64,000 nucleotides of DNA, from positions 1 through 64,000 of the forward strand of contig NW_024882988.1 in NCBI RefSeq assembly GCF_019059575.1. The letters run 5' to 3'. Position numbers and translations under genes: made by a program. Below are positions 44,801-55,966 of this stretch, one piece after another (position 1 is the stretch's first letter; each line of letters begins with the position of its first letter). The notes beneath the pieces are model-generated. The model made no database searches. It saw only the letters and a program-made list of their open reading frames with translations, and was not told the DNA's origin. This stretch comes from Amphibalanus amphitrite (taxonomy: Eukaryota > Arthropoda > Thecostraca > Balanomorpha > Balanidae).

Positions 44801-47800
44801 CCTGTTGGCCCACCTGACCATCGTGTCAGCTGCGATCTGGGCTCGTTCTCTTGCCGTCTCCATCCGGCAGCTACCGCTCAGTGTGGCGGTATCGTCGGCG
44901 TACATGAATACGCTGGTACCCGGGACGCTCCTCAGGTCGCTCACCAGGTCGGCCGACCACAGGGTGTACAGGGTCGGTGCCAAGACCGAACCCTGAGGGA
45001 GGCCCGCTCTGAAGGGGCGTTCCTCGCTGAGGCAGCCGTTCACTTCCACCCTGGCGCGTCGGTCACGGAGGAACTGGAAGATCCAGTTTACCATGCATAG
45101 TGGGAGCTGGAGACGAAGCAGTTTAAGTTGTAGCATGCGGTGGTCGATCTTGTCATAGGCTCTACTGAAGTCATACGCTACCAGCGCGAACTTCTCCGCC
45201 GTCTTCCCCTCGGTAGGGCGACCGGCGGGGCGGGGTCGGTTCCAGCCGTCCTGTACGGTCTGCACAAGGCGGCCGAGGTTCTCCTCCACCGATTTTCCGC
45301 GCCAGTAGCCCACCTGTTCGGCAGGAATCAGGTTCCTCGCTTCGGCGATCTGGCTGAGTCGAGCGCCGACCATCCGTTCTGCCAGTTTTGCCACGTGGCT
45401 GGTGAGGGCTATCGGGCGGTATGACGTCACGGACTGTGGGTTCTTGCCGGTCTTCAGAATCGGGATGATGGTGGCCCTCCGCCACGCGCTTGGTATGGTG
45501 GCGTCTGCCCAGGTCTGGTTTATCAGGCGCAGCAGTACGGACTTGGCTGTGGGGCCGAGATGCCGCAGGTGCTGGCCGGGCGCTTTCCTGGACTTCAGCA
45601 CCCGGATCTGGGCTTCCATCTCCTTCATGCTGAAGGGGGCGCACGCCTCTTCCTTAGTGTCGAGGCATGTGCAGCCGTTGTCCCTCAGGGATACCAGTTC
45701 CTTCTTCACGGGCCGGTCTCGTTTCGGACAGCGGACCTGCTTGCTGACCGCTGCATAGGTCCTGACGAAGGCGTTGGCTTTCGCGCGGTCCTCTATGGCA
45801 AGTTTGCCACAGTCCCCGCTGATAGCCTGTCCCGGTCGGGACTCGGGTACGGCGCCCTCCATCCTCCGGAGAATCTTGGAGACGCGCCCGATGCTCGAGG
45901 GCCGGTTCAGCTCCGTGGAGACAAAGTCTCTGAAGGTCCTGGTTCCGGCCGACTCCTCTGCTGCGGCGGCCGCCTTCTTCGCAGCTTTCCACCTCTCTCT
46001 TGTTGCAGGACAGAGATTAGAAGTCATCTCTGCCCGTGCCGCTCGCCTTGCCGAGATCGCATCGATCAGTTCAGGATCGCAGGCCCAGGGCTTCGGGTCG
46101 GCGCGAGCGCCGCGGGGGATGGCCCGCGTGCTCTCTGACATGATGATGGTTGCCACTCTCTCGGCGAGGGTGATTGTCGGTAGATCAGGAGGCAGGGCAG
46201 AGAAGGCCGCCTCGCAGCCGCTGGTAAACTGTGTCCAGTCCGCCTTCTGCCAGGACCACCTGGTCTTTTTGATGCGGCGTGGGCGGGCGCCGCTCGTCGT
46301 GGTCTGGACCACAGGTGGGGGAGGTGATCACTGCCGAGATCTGAGCCGATGGACCAGGAGCTCCGCAGCGCCAGATTCTGGTGGCAGAGCGCAACGTCTG
46401 GGGCAGTCAGCGGCCCGGTCCCGTAGCCGGCGCGGGTGGGCTCTCCGTTGTTGAGGGCTGTCCAACGTGAGCGTTCTAGCCAGCCCGCGAACTAGTTGGG
46501 ATCGCCACCACTGCCTGTCCTGACCGCTCCCCGTTCTCCCGCGCGTCCCACAGGTCAGGACCGTCTTCACGTGAACGCGTGCGGCGTGCTGGACGTGCTG
46601 CTTGCCGACAGCGGCAACACCAACTCGATGATGATGGTGCAGCACTATCAGGTGGGTGTGTCTGCGCGGGTCGCTGGCGATCCGACACCGGACGGTGGTG
46701 CCACGCTGATTGGGGCTTTGGGAATGGGGAATCTGGACCGATCTGAGTTTGTGAAGAGGCGTGGAGCGTGGTATACGAGAACTGGAATGGACTGGTGTGT
46801 CCATGAAGTCTCTGTGTGTGTTAGTGTGACACTATATGACGTGATAACATACCCGAATCCCGATACATTGTTAGACCATATGGCTTTGTATATCTCTGCG
46901 CATACGACGCACAGGAGTCTATGTGCGGCGCGTCCCTAACCCCCCAACAAACAACAACAAACAAGATTTGACAAAATATCCCCCTGCCTAGGAGCGTCAC
47001 CGCTGACTGCGCCCCTCCCACCCGCAGCAGGAGGACCTGGTCGGCCTGGGCAAGCTGCTGCTGGCGCTCTCGTGTAACTCGGTGCTGGCCGTGCAACCGG
47101 ACAACTTCAACACGAGCATCAGCATCGTGGAGCGGCACTACTCGGCCGACCTGAAGGCCGTCATCATGAAGTGAGTCGACAGCGGCACCCTCTCAGCCGA
47201 GCGGCTGCTTAGCTAGATGTTTTTTTTTTTTTTTTGGCTGGCCGAGCTTAGGTCGCAATGATGGAGATTGGAGAAGACGCTTACTTTTTACCTTTGTTAT
47301 TTTCTTTATCCGCTATCAAACCATGGCTGCCACCAATTTTCGCCCTTCCAGTGACTCGTTTCCTGTCTGACGCATCCGTCCTTCTTTAGTTCACCACTCA
47401 GCTATCCTTGCTCACTGCTGCTACCGCCCTCTAACTGCTCTGAACCCCCTGCCGATCTGTCAGTCTCCGCCTGTACCTTTTTTAGCTTTCATCCCTCCTC
47501 TCTTTCTGACTACGCCCTCTCTCCCCGACCCCCAGCAGTCTCCTGGTGACCTGTCTGGCCTCCCCCTCCCCCTCTGACTGTCTCCCTCTCCCCCCCCCCC
47601 CCCCATCAGTCTTCTAGTTCCGAACGGCGGCCGCCAGCGGAGTATCAACGACGTGATGCCGATGGTGGGCGCGCGGTTCTACCAGCAGCTGGACGCGTCT
47701 CACCGGCTCTGTGACCGGCTCGAGGACGAGCTGGGCCGGGAGGTGCAGAACGGCCGACTGTTCCGACTGCTCGCCAAACTCTCGGCCATCACAGAGAGAC

Positions 47801-50800
47801 CCGAGTGAGTGGGAGGGGCGGGTCGTATGGGAGGAGTGTGGCACGGAACGGAGCCTGGGTTGGGAATGTGATGGGGATACAACTGCATTGGTCGGTGACA
47901 ACCGTAGCTCAGTCATTGTGCGTGACTTTGTCTCCGATCAAACATTTTGACACTTAATATAGTCTGTGCCTAGCCGTTAGCTTTTGCAAACGTATCTCGT
48001 TTATTGTGAATTGTTTTCATGAAACGAGCTACTGATTTTCTTTCTTTTATGACATCTCCCCCTCTGCATTGTCGCGGCACCCCTCACCCTGTCTAATCGT
48101 GTTCTTACGCCGCCCGCAGGCTGAACCTGGACGGCGCCTGGGCCGAAACGGGCGACCGCTACATGCTGAAGTTATTCCGCGACTACGTGTTCCACGCCGT
48201 GACAGAGGAGGGCCGACCGTTCCTGGACATGGCGCACGTCGTCCAGTGCCTCAACAAGCTGGACGCCGGCTCCTCGGACAAGGTATGTAACTGGGAGGAT
48301 GACCGAAGGTGGGGAGGTGATCGAAGGGTAGGGTGGGGGGAGCACAAAGGTCGCTGGGGTCTGATTGCTGGGTATGGATGCATGAGTAAACTATGATGAG
48401 ATTATGGTGGAATAGGTTAAAATATGAGAACTGGCAACTCCGTGCGGTCTTATGAGAGGTGGTGACTCAGTGAAGGGCATAAGAGTGCACAATCAAGCGG
48501 ACATGATGGGAAATACGAACAGCGTTCAATAGAGACACGGGAGTCCCATACACTGCCATCGGGCTCGGGCTCAAGGTGCCTGAGCTAGGGTACTACGTCG
48601 TTCTGGTTTGGGGGTGCTGACGTCAAAGACTGTTTCGTTGACGCGCCCAAAACTAGCCTGCAAGAGAGAGAGAGAGAGTCTTATTAATCAGTGCAAAAAC
48701 TATTAACCCTCGCCCGCACATGGGGGGGGGGTGGTTGCCACCCCCCCCCCCCCAGGTAGTCTTTCTGCTCTGCACTCAACATTTTTAGAGCTAGAAGGCT
48801 GATTTTTCGTATAGCTGCTCCTCTATCCTTTCTTGATGTCCACTGAAAATTTCAAGTTTCTGTGATTTTTGGTTTCGGAGATATGACCTTGTTTTTCAGG
48901 TCATGTCATGACCCAAATGGCTAATTCTCAACATCTTGCGTTTGCCATGAGCCTTATGAGCTTTTGACACCCTGATTTCGGCCTTTTTTGCCAGTCTTAG
49001 CTCCTACCTATCATGGAACATGTTGTTCGACGATGTACAGGGGTCAAGGTCAGGGTCAAGGTCAACCTAGGTCACCTAAGATAATTGCGTTTTAGGCAAG
49101 CTGAATTTACTTTTTTTGAAGTTTTTTGACTGCATTTTTGGTAAAAGCTTCTCAGATCATGATTTCATGTAATATGGACCCAAAAACAATCGGTGCACAC
49201 ATCAGTATACACACAGACACACACAGACATACAAACACATATAATTGACCTTGACCTAACTTGACCTGAAATGACCTCAGCAGCAAAATTCTGGTCGGGT
49301 AGTGTGACAAAGAGGTTCTAGCTGGCTTGGCACCAGAAAACAGCATCGTCATCGGTATTTGATAAGCAGCACACTTGATATCCAACGGTGACCCAAAACA
49401 GCAACATTTTTTAGTTTGACCTGACCTGGAAGGTCAATGACTGATCTGAGAAGGTAAAACTGGGTATCATTGGATTCGTCTCTTCCCAAAGAATCTTTTT
49501 GGTCTTTACTGCTAAGCTCTATCTCCAACAGGAACGAAATGGCGCGGGGGGGTGGCAACCACACCCCCCCCCCCATGTGCGTTCTAGGATGGGAAAATGG
49601 CATGTGCGGGCGAGGGTTAATGATGTGTTGCAGTAGTCTTGCCCGGCGGTAAGCCGTTTCGGTATTGCACGATTGCAGGGTGTACAGGAGGGAATATCGC
49701 CCTAAATTAGGCTTAATTATGAGCTGTTCGTCACTAGCGGAGAATGATGTTTGACCCTGCTAGCGGTACATTTCCAATGGTATATGATCAGCCATTATAT
49801 AGTTGTGTTGCATGCTCTTTTACAGGTCGTGCTGATTTCATTGTATTACTGACTAGGGGCAATGACGTGATTTATGGTACAGTTTTGTTCATCGTACATA
49901 GGCGCTGGAACATGACGCCTGCGTACTTATTACTTGCAATCAGTCACTTGGGTGGCTCTTTGATGTCTGCCGTTGCCAACTTGTGGGCAACTGGGCCATC
50001 ATCAGGATGAAGCAGGGATACGGCATGCATAAGCTATATGCAATCAGCGGCGGCTATGTAGTAAAGAACCAATGTCGGCACGTTTTTATATGTTATTGTT
50101 GCGGAAAGAGGTTAGCGACAAAGGCTGAGTCCAAGCCCTGACTCACTGACCATCTGTGAAATAGCTTTCGGTGGGTATGGGCCTCCGGCACCCGGATTGC
50201 TTAGTACCGGCAGAGCTCGGTCTGCTGAGTGCTCGCCGGATCACGGAGACTGGTGGATACAGTACTGATGCCGTCGTCCCCACGCCCTCGGGCCTTTCCT
50301 AGATCAAGTGCTGACGTATTTGATCGGCTCGGCAGAAACGCATGGTAACAGACCGCTACCAATACCAATAAGTCGCTCCGGAACCGCGATGTTATTATTT
50401 TACTTTCTTTATGTGTCGCGGAGTGAAAATGTGTTAAATACCGGCCATTGCCCGGAGCATGCATAACCGACTCACGAACTGGCCGGAGCGTTCTGTACCG
50501 ACCCACGACATGAGCATCGAAATTCCGAGTGCTCGTCTCATTTAGGTATTACAGGGACTAACAATGACTGTTTTGACATTGTTTGATGTTTTCGTACCAG
50601 TGTTTTGGCCTGAGATCATGGGGTGAGTACGGCACGTTCTATCCATCCATGACTGATTCCCCTCAATGTTGTATGCGTAAAGAAACTTGTGATTTACACA
50701 ATACCACTGCTACGCTCCCAGTTGTTTATCACCCCGGTCAACACATCCTGTGCAATCTACATTAATGTTCTTTCCATGCACCTAGACGTCCCCATGTGCG

Positions 50801-51001
50801 GCGCCCGGTCCCTCCCGTCAGCCATATCTGCTGGCGGCATCCTCCTCTGACGGTAATGCTCCTCATCGACAGGTGTGTCTGATGTCGCGTGACCTGCAGA
50901 ATGTCCTCGTCACCACCTTTTCCGAGCTGAAACAATGCTTCGAGCGCTCGTTCAGAGAGCTGTTCGAAGCGTCGCTGGCCAAGGACCCGCCGGGAGCGTA
51001 G
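38815..51001 (+). CDS. PAN3: PAN3, PAN2-PAN3 deadenylation complex pseudokinase subunit
   Basis: Twelve coding exons: 38815-38886, 39315-39557, 39881-40145, 40481-40633, 41151-41267, 41691-41852, 42688-42807, 46554-46651, 47028-47170, 47610-47804, 48120-48282, 50873-51001. All junctions are AG/GT with consistent phases, giving about 619 codons. The N-terminal part is Ser/Pro/Ala-rich and disordered. [25 protein letters not shown], the pseudokinase segments ([34 protein letters not shown]) and the C-terminal knob ([53 protein letters not shown]) follow PAN3 order. PAN3 dimerises, binds ATP and poly(A), and recruits the PAN2 nuclease to trim mRNA tails. The exon at 38800 follows an acceptor (AG 38798-38799), so 38815 may be an internal Met and an upstream exon with the CCCH finger may exist. 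Confidence 0.95.
41564..41738 (+). repeat. Tandem duplication of a PAN3 exon 5' end and its splice acceptor
   Basis: A 48-base segment starting CGGTGGTGATGGTG occurs at 41605-41652 and again, identically, at 41691-41738, each preceded by a C-rich tract and GCAG. A third short copy (CCCCAGCGGTGGTGA) is at 41559-41572. Only the third acceptor (exon from 41691) keeps the frame; either upstream acceptor runs into TGA because the 86-base period is not a multiple of three. Confidence 0.9.
42190..42659 (+). mobile_element. TTAA-type MITE, AGGGAC-TIR family (copy 3)
   Basis: Ends AGGGACCCTCCCACCTT / AAGGTGGGAGGGTCCCT with TTAA at 42186-42189 and 42660-42663. Lies in a PAN3 intron, ending 28 bases before the acceptor-exon boundary at 42688. 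Confidence 0.88.
43089..46490 (-). mobile_element. 5'-truncated non-LTR retrotransposon (Jockey/R1/I-like) in a PAN3 intron
   Basis: Flanked by perfect 12-bp direct repeats ACTAGTTGGGAT at 43077-43088 and 46491-46502. On the minus strand it starts inside the endonuclease domain (last 50 or so codons, including TAPDVALC and SDHLP), then carries reverse transcriptase and RNase H, and ends 23 bases after the stop in a short CAACAACAACAA tail. Target duplication, 5' truncation and a simple-repeat tail are hallmarks of target-primed reverse transcription. Orientation is antisense to PAN3. Confidence 0.93.
43112..46327 (-). pseudogene. Non-LTR reverse transcriptase with RNase H, truncated pol
   Basis: Open frame of about 1,070 codons from the TGA at 46330-46328 to the stop at 43112. 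Visible motifs: [17 protein letters not shown], the fingers/palm segment [25 protein letters not shown], the catalytic FMYADDTA, then RNase H with acidic residues in [30 protein letters not shown] and [19 protein letters not shown] Cys/His knuckle (CPAARCIVC...EHVLLRC) lies near the C-terminus. The endonuclease remnant just upstream is in another frame: a one-base change in the C-run at 46316-46321 separates SDHLP from the long frame. With the missing 5' end this copy cannot be autonomous, although RT and RNase H motifs look intact. Confidence 0.92.
48707..49616 (+). mobile_element. TTAA-target MITE (copy l) in the last PAN3 intron
   Basis: Flanked by TTAA at 48703-48706 and 49617-49620. Ends CCCTCGCCCGCACATGGGG / CATGTGCGGGCGAGGG with G/C-run hairpins. 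AGGTCA/TGACCT clusters at 49038-49078 and 49245-49280. Confidence 0.9.
49621..50872. other. Remainder of the last PAN3 intron
   Basis: No exon, repeat terminus or RNA gene recognised. A GC-richer patch at 50160-50520 has open frames without a domain. Confidence 0.5.
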
Positions 51002-51520
51002 CGGTTTCCCTGTGACGATCGCACACCCGCGGCGGTGTGAAGAATCGCCCGGCCCACCGATGTGAGGTGCTGAACGGGCCGAAACTGTGACCATCTGCCA
51101 GCGCGGGAGCCGCCGTAATTCGAGCTCCTCGGTGATCATTGTCGCTTCGACTCCGGTGTTCGGAGTGAGGGCTGTTTTTTTTTTCGTGCGTATTGTCTAC
51201 GACGTGGCGGTGATCTGCAGTTACTCTGCTGTATATTTGCAGCAATTTGACGATTTTTGAGGCGGCAGGGGTGCTCACTCACTCGGCCCCAGCTGCTGTG
51301 GTGCCGGAGCTTCCGTGCGAGTTTCCCGAGGCGCGGACATGAGTCTGAGTGGGCGGCTGAGCGCGTGGGGCGGTCGGCCGGCCGGGTGGGTGCCCGGCGC
51401 CGACTCATCCAGCTGCTGTCGGTGCGATGGTGAATGCGATAGAGTGGAGAGCGAGCTGTGGAGTCTCTGTCCACCGTGTACAAACTGCGGCCAGGCCCAT
51501 CCACCTGCCGCCGTCTGTCC

Positions 51521-51550
51521 GTCTGTCCGTCTGTCTGTCTGTCTGTCTCT
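51521..51550. repeat. (GTCT)n microsatellite
   Basis: Tandem CCGTCTGTCTGTCTGTCTG units in the presumed PAN3 3' UTR. Confidence 0.85.
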
Positions 51551-52145
51551 GTTTGTAAGAGTCGGTCACAGTCGAGTCCCGTACAGCTATGGACTCTATC
51601 GTGACATGTGCGTGCTGCGCGTGTTTTAGTCGCTGGCCAAATGTTTGCTCCGCTGTTTTGTTTTATCGCGCGCGGATGCGCGAGTACAAAGTGTGTATTT
51701 GGTTGATGGAGGGTGGCAGGGGCATATGGCCACCGCTGGTGGGCTGCTCAGAGGCGGCTGCCTCATGGAATGATGCGCTCACAGAGTGATTGAAGATCGG
51801 TATTGTTTGGTGACGTCGCCCACGACGGTGCTCCGTATTAGTCGGCCGTGCTGCTTTCGTCTCGCTTTTAAGCCGAGTGTATATTGGCCCATAGCGCCAT
51901 GTTGCGTCGAGCTGGTTCAAAAGACCCTGCTGTGATCCATAGCCTAGTTAAGTTCTTTTAGATGCGTTTGTATGCCCGCCATACACATCCCATTGTCACT
52001 ATTTGCGGGCTGACAGAAATGTCCGTGATGAATTATTCCTAGACGTGTGATAGGTCGATGACAAGAAGAAGGAAAAGGAGAGGAGAAAAACAACAAAATG
52101 CCAACTGTAAAAAGGATTAACACTGCAAAAGTAACCCAAAAACAC

Positions 52146-52151
52146 AATAAA
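52146..52151 (+). terminator. Possible PAN3 poly(A) signal
   Basis: AATAAA about 1.1 kb after the PAN3 stop. Another plus-strand AATAAA lies at 52762-52767 inside a hairpin, and sequence alone does not choose between them. Confidence 0.3.
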
Positions 52152-52757
52152 ACGACAAATGTTATCATGTGTTTTCAAAGCTGCATGTTCTCAGGGAAGG
52201 TAGCTGACGACATAAAGCCAGCAGAGATACTAACGTCCCAAAGCAAATGCCCTCCAAAACTGTGGATGCATTTACACCGTACACGAAGCCAAACATTGTT
52301 TGTGTCTACGAATCGTAATGACTCGAGGCGTCTTTCCATGAGTGTCACCGTGGCGCTAAGTGGATGATGCTTCAGACAGAAGTCGCATTCGGAGCTGCTA
52401 GATAGAGAATACCGGTGTGTTTTACTAGGAGAGGGTTCACACTTCACAGGCGACTCTCAGAAAAAGTACTAGCGGGCCGACATTCGTTCGTTGTTCTTAG
52501 TTCTTGCCTAGTGTTTACACTAAAACGGTGCACGCTCGGAGATGTCATTGTGTTGCTGTGTAGCGTTTATTGTCAATAGATAAACCAGAAACAAACATAT
52601 TGCACAAAAAGCACTCGTTCAAGATGACCAAGAATATGATGCACCTTTTTTATTCTGAAGCAACAGTCCTTTTTCAGCTGATTGCCGTTTCCCGTAGTGA
52701 ATCGTTTAACTTTGCACTGCGTGGTGGTTAAATATATTCCTACCCGGGGCCGGGATG

Positions 52758-52854
52758 ATTCAATAAATGTCACCGAGGTTTTTTTAGCGAAAACTCCGAG
52801 GGCCGTTAGGCCCAAGGTGATTTTGCTAAAAAAGCGAGGTGACATTTATTGAAT
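52758..52854. terminator. Hairpin with AATAAA on both strands between convergent genes
   Basis: Arms ATTCAATAAATGTCACC (52758-52774) and GGTGACATTTATTGAAT (52838-52854) pair perfectly and give an AATAAA on each strand. The loop holds a weaker second inverted repeat (TTTTTTTAGC / GCTAAAAAA) and GGGCCGTTAGGCCC. It lies between PAN3 (plus) and the fibrinogen-like gene (minus), which converge here. It could instead be a small MITE. Confidence 0.4.
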
Positions 52855-53689
52855 TCCCGGCCTTAGGGCTGGAAGGTGTTTCCCATACCTGCCAAAAAGC
52901 TCACAACTATATGATAGTGACGTCAGCTGCAGCCGTGTGGTTCAACGTGTTTAACCACACCCCTTGAACCATACGGCTTGTAATATTAAAGCATTGCATT
53001 AAACTTTGAAAAGTGTGGTACAGTGCACGTGCCGTTTAAATGCCTGGATGTCTCGATTTAATCATGTAATGTAGCAGGTATGGGAAAAAATGTGTCGCAA
53101 CTCATATTTCCTGTTTGCGCCCGACATGGTTGCAAATAGCTCAAGAAGGGAAAGAAAGGAGAAAAGAGATAAATGAAAATGAGGTGTTGCTGAAGCTTGC
53201 GATGTGTGGCGGGTGATGTCAACTGTCGTTACCGACTGCAAGAGTGTCGAATTCAGCGCGGGCTCGAATATCATACGAGATAGCCCACAAAATTTGGGTT
53301 TCGCCTTTTTTTTTGCCTTTGGTGCTTCACGTTATCAGCTTTCACCTGCATAAACGTGTTGGATAAACGCTCCTGTTCCAGCGATTGAGTGCTTTGCGTA
53401 TAGGTTATGTTTTTGGGATCATATTTCATCTTTTCAGGCGTCACATTTTTTACCATTTTTATTATGGGAAAATCCATAGACTTACTTGTGACCCTCTCCG
53501 GTCGCTAATCGGGACGAGTTTCCTATACGCGTTCTTTTTTGCAATGGTTTGCAAAAATGCTCACTAAAAATAAATTAGCGAATATTGGGACAGAAAATGA
53601 ATAGATTTCGTTAAAAATGAACGATTTCTCCGAAACTCACACCAGTAATACAGTGGCACCATAGAGCGTGAGCAATTACGGTACAAATT

Positions 53690-54023
53690 TAGGGGGTCGC
53701 AAATCAGGCACCTTGCCTTACATTTTATACATTATACTGTTGCTCTTATAATGCGCTGAAAGTTTCAAGGTGATTGTTCAGTCGGTGTAGCTATAGCGAG
53801 CCTTTGAACTGTTTCTGAGTTAAGGTCACTTGACGTGACCTGGTGACCTGACCTTGAACGACCCGGGTCTGAACTTTTCACATGTGCGGAAAAGATGTAT
53901 GAAGACGTGTACAAAAACGGCGACGCTGTGCGCAGCGTTTTTTTTTTTTTTAGATTTTCGCGAAAAACCTGAGTGGGGGAGGGGGTGAAAACACCCCTCC
54001 CCCCCCAGCATGGCGCGATTTAA
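53690..54023 (+). mobile_element. TTAA-family MITE, truncated right end (copy o)
   Basis: The right 330 bases resemble the 20492-21676 subfamily: TTTCAAGGTGATTGTTCAGTC, GGTGACCTGACCTTGAA, a decayed GC palindrome near 53920, the GGGTGAAAACACCC hairpin and AGCATGGCGCGATTTAA. The left part is missing. Confidence 0.7.
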
Positions 54024-54348
54024 GCACACATTACATTCCTCGCAATTCAATAGCATATTGAGGTATGAAAAATTGTGTCACTCGCAAATGTTTTACTAAA
54101 ATCAACGTTAGATGCGAACGGGCGGAAATCCTCCATTGTCTCTGGAATAAAATACATTCAATGTCACTAACAAACAGAAAGCCAAGGCATTGTCTACAAT
54201 CTACAGCAACCCGCGCCCCGTTAAGGTCTGGCAGGTTCCCGATTCTGTTGGGGATGGGGAGGGGGGGGGGTGCAAAGGGCCTTTTCGTGCTTTCCTTGGG
54301 GCCTGTTCCACCGTAACGTTAACGTATGCCGTATGTCGTCTAGGCAGC

Positions 54349-55536
54349 TCAAACTGGCCTTACACTCATGGTGGAGCCTTTGAGAGCTAATGGCAATTGG
54401 CCCTCTGCCACCCAGTAGGTCATCCACTCGAGTGTGTCCTTATCCTGCGACTGGTTGAGGTTTGTCAGCTGTCCGGTCTTGCCGTCTCCAAACCCCCACC
54501 ATCCGCCGTAGCTGCAGTCCAATCTGCAGGCCTTGAACGGCTTGCCGCTGGTTTCAAGGAGGCCGTCGGTTGCAGTGCCCTCCACCCACGTTAGGATCAT
54601 TTCGTAGTCGTCAATCGGGTTGATGGACGTAATATTGTACAGGGCGTATTGAGTAGGGCTCCATACGATGCCATCCTTCTTTATGGTCACCCGCAGTTGA
54701 AGCGGGCCCTGTGCCGCCATGGCCCCCAGTGCCTCCAGGCCCAGCCAGTGCGAGCCAGCAGGGTCTCCGAAGCCGAGCATGTAGTCGGCCATCGGTCTGT
54801 CGAAGCGCTCGGTGGTGCCGCTCTTCCAGCGCTGCAGCAAGGTCCAGCCGCCGCCGCCCAGGCTCATGTCGCAGTAGGCGGAGCGCTGGGTGGTGGCGCC
54901 GATCTGGTACACCCCACTGTCGCTCACGCCGGCCGCCAGGAGAGCGGCGCAGTCGAGCCCGTCAGCGGCGGCCGCGGCGGCCACCTCCGGCTCCAGCTCC
55001 TCGGCTGCGAGCGGCGCCCCTCTCTGGAACCACTCTGTGCCTGTGGGCGGCACCGCAGTCGGACCGTCGCTGATCATGTGGCTGGCCAGGGAGCAGGAGA
55101 AGGCACCCGATGGGAGCGGCGCCGCCTCGCCGGCCTGGCAGTGCGGGTCGACCAGACACAGCGCGCGGCACGTGCAGGCCGTGGGTGTCTCAGTGAGCTG
55201 ATATACGGCCCAGTCGCTGGGCGCCCACGGGACGGTGACGAGGGTTTGTGCGGCCGCGTTCACGGCGCCCGGGGAGGTGTTGAGCGGCGCCGGAGAGGGG
55301 GGCTCGGTGACGTCAGTGGTGTTGGCGGCCGGGGTCTGTGTGGAGTTCTGGGATGGCTCCTCGGCGGAGGAGCCGATGATCGGCATTGTGTCGATTTGTG
55401 GACTGTCTGTGATCGGGCTGGTGGTGGTCGTGGTAGTGATGGTCTCGCTGTTTTCCCCATCTTCTCCCGGGGCTACGACGGGGTCAGGGCTGAGCCACAG
55501 CACCGCCGTCAGGGCGGCCCACACCGGCAGACGCAT
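54349..55536 (-). CDS. Secreted fibrinogen-related protein (FReD) with Thr/Ser/Pro-rich linker
   Basis: The ATG at 55536 (preferred over the longer frame because a signal peptide follows at once: MRLPVWAALTAVLWL) opens a single-exon frame of 395 codons to TGA 54351-54349. Residues 25-100 are Thr/Ser/Pro-rich with N-x-S/T sites, mucin-like. Residues 109-150 contain a cysteine cluster (TACTCRALCLVDPHC, FSCSL) reminiscent of an apple/PAN module. Residues 195-395 form a fibrinogen C-terminal domain: DCAALLAAGVSDSGVYQI, YCDMSLGGGGWTLLQRW, FGDPAGSHWLGLEAL, CSYGGWWGFGDG and the terminal LKGSTMSVRP. Such proteins bind acetylated sugars and act as lectins in arthropod immunity. The stretch before the domain end is divergent, so ligand binding is uncertain. 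Convergent with PAN3. Confidence 0.88.
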   Translation of the reverse strand: MRLPVWAALTAVLWLSPDPVVAPGEDGENSETITTTTTTSPITDSPQIDTMPIIGSSAEEPSQNSTQTPAANTTDVTEPPSPAPLNTSPGAVNAAAQTLVTVPWAPSDWAVYQLTETPTACTCRALCLVDPHCQAGEAAPLPSGAFSCSLASHMISDGPTAVPPTGTEWFQRGAPLAAEELEPEVAAAAAADGLDCAALLAAGVSDSGVYQIGATTQRSAYCDMSLGGGGWTLLQRWKSGTTERFDRPMADYMLGFGDPAGSHWLGLEALGAMAAQGPLQLRVTIKKDGIVWSPTQYALYNITSINPIDDYEMILTWVEGTATDGLLETSGKPFKACRLDCSYGGWWGFGDGKTGQLTNLNQSQDKDTLEWMTYWVAEGQLPLALKGSTMSVRPV

Positions 55537-55966
55537 CTTGAAGACCTTGTCTGCAGCGCGGGCTGAGACCAGACGGCAGATGCTGCTCTTCCCAAGTGTG
55601 CACTCGCGGTGGAAGTTAGCACAGCACCACACGGAGGAATATGTGAGCTATAAGGTCTGGACGAGCTCGCTGCCGATGGAGCGCAGAAGCGCGCCCAACC
55701 ACGACTGCCGTCCTCTAGAAGCAGCCGGTGGCCTACTCTGGCCGGGCGGCGCACATTACCTGAGCAGTTAGGCCCTCTGTTGGTAGCGACGCCGAAAGAA
55801 AGACTGAAACAAATGGGGCTTCCGACGCGGCATAATAGACGTGTGTTATGCACCGTGACATTGCCGAAGATTTATCGTCACATCCAGGGGCCAATAAGAT
55901 GACAAGAGCAAAGCATTTGAAGGAAGACATGGGACAACAGAAGTTACATAAGACATGCTGCGTAGC

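Noticed and set aside
43157-46454. Numerous plus-strand frames up to 267 codons
   Set aside because: Antisense shadows of the GC-rich reverse transcriptase frame on the minus strand; no domain signatures.
46185-46804. Minus-strand frames upstream of the reverse transcriptase considered as ORF1 of the retroelement
   Set aside because: Beyond the target duplication at 46491-46502 the sequence is PAN3 exon and intron, so the element ends at 46490 and lacks ORF1.
54649-55771. Plus-strand frames of 305 and 178 codons
   Set aside because: Antisense shadows of the fibrinogen-related gene; composition mirrors the real frame and no domain is visible.
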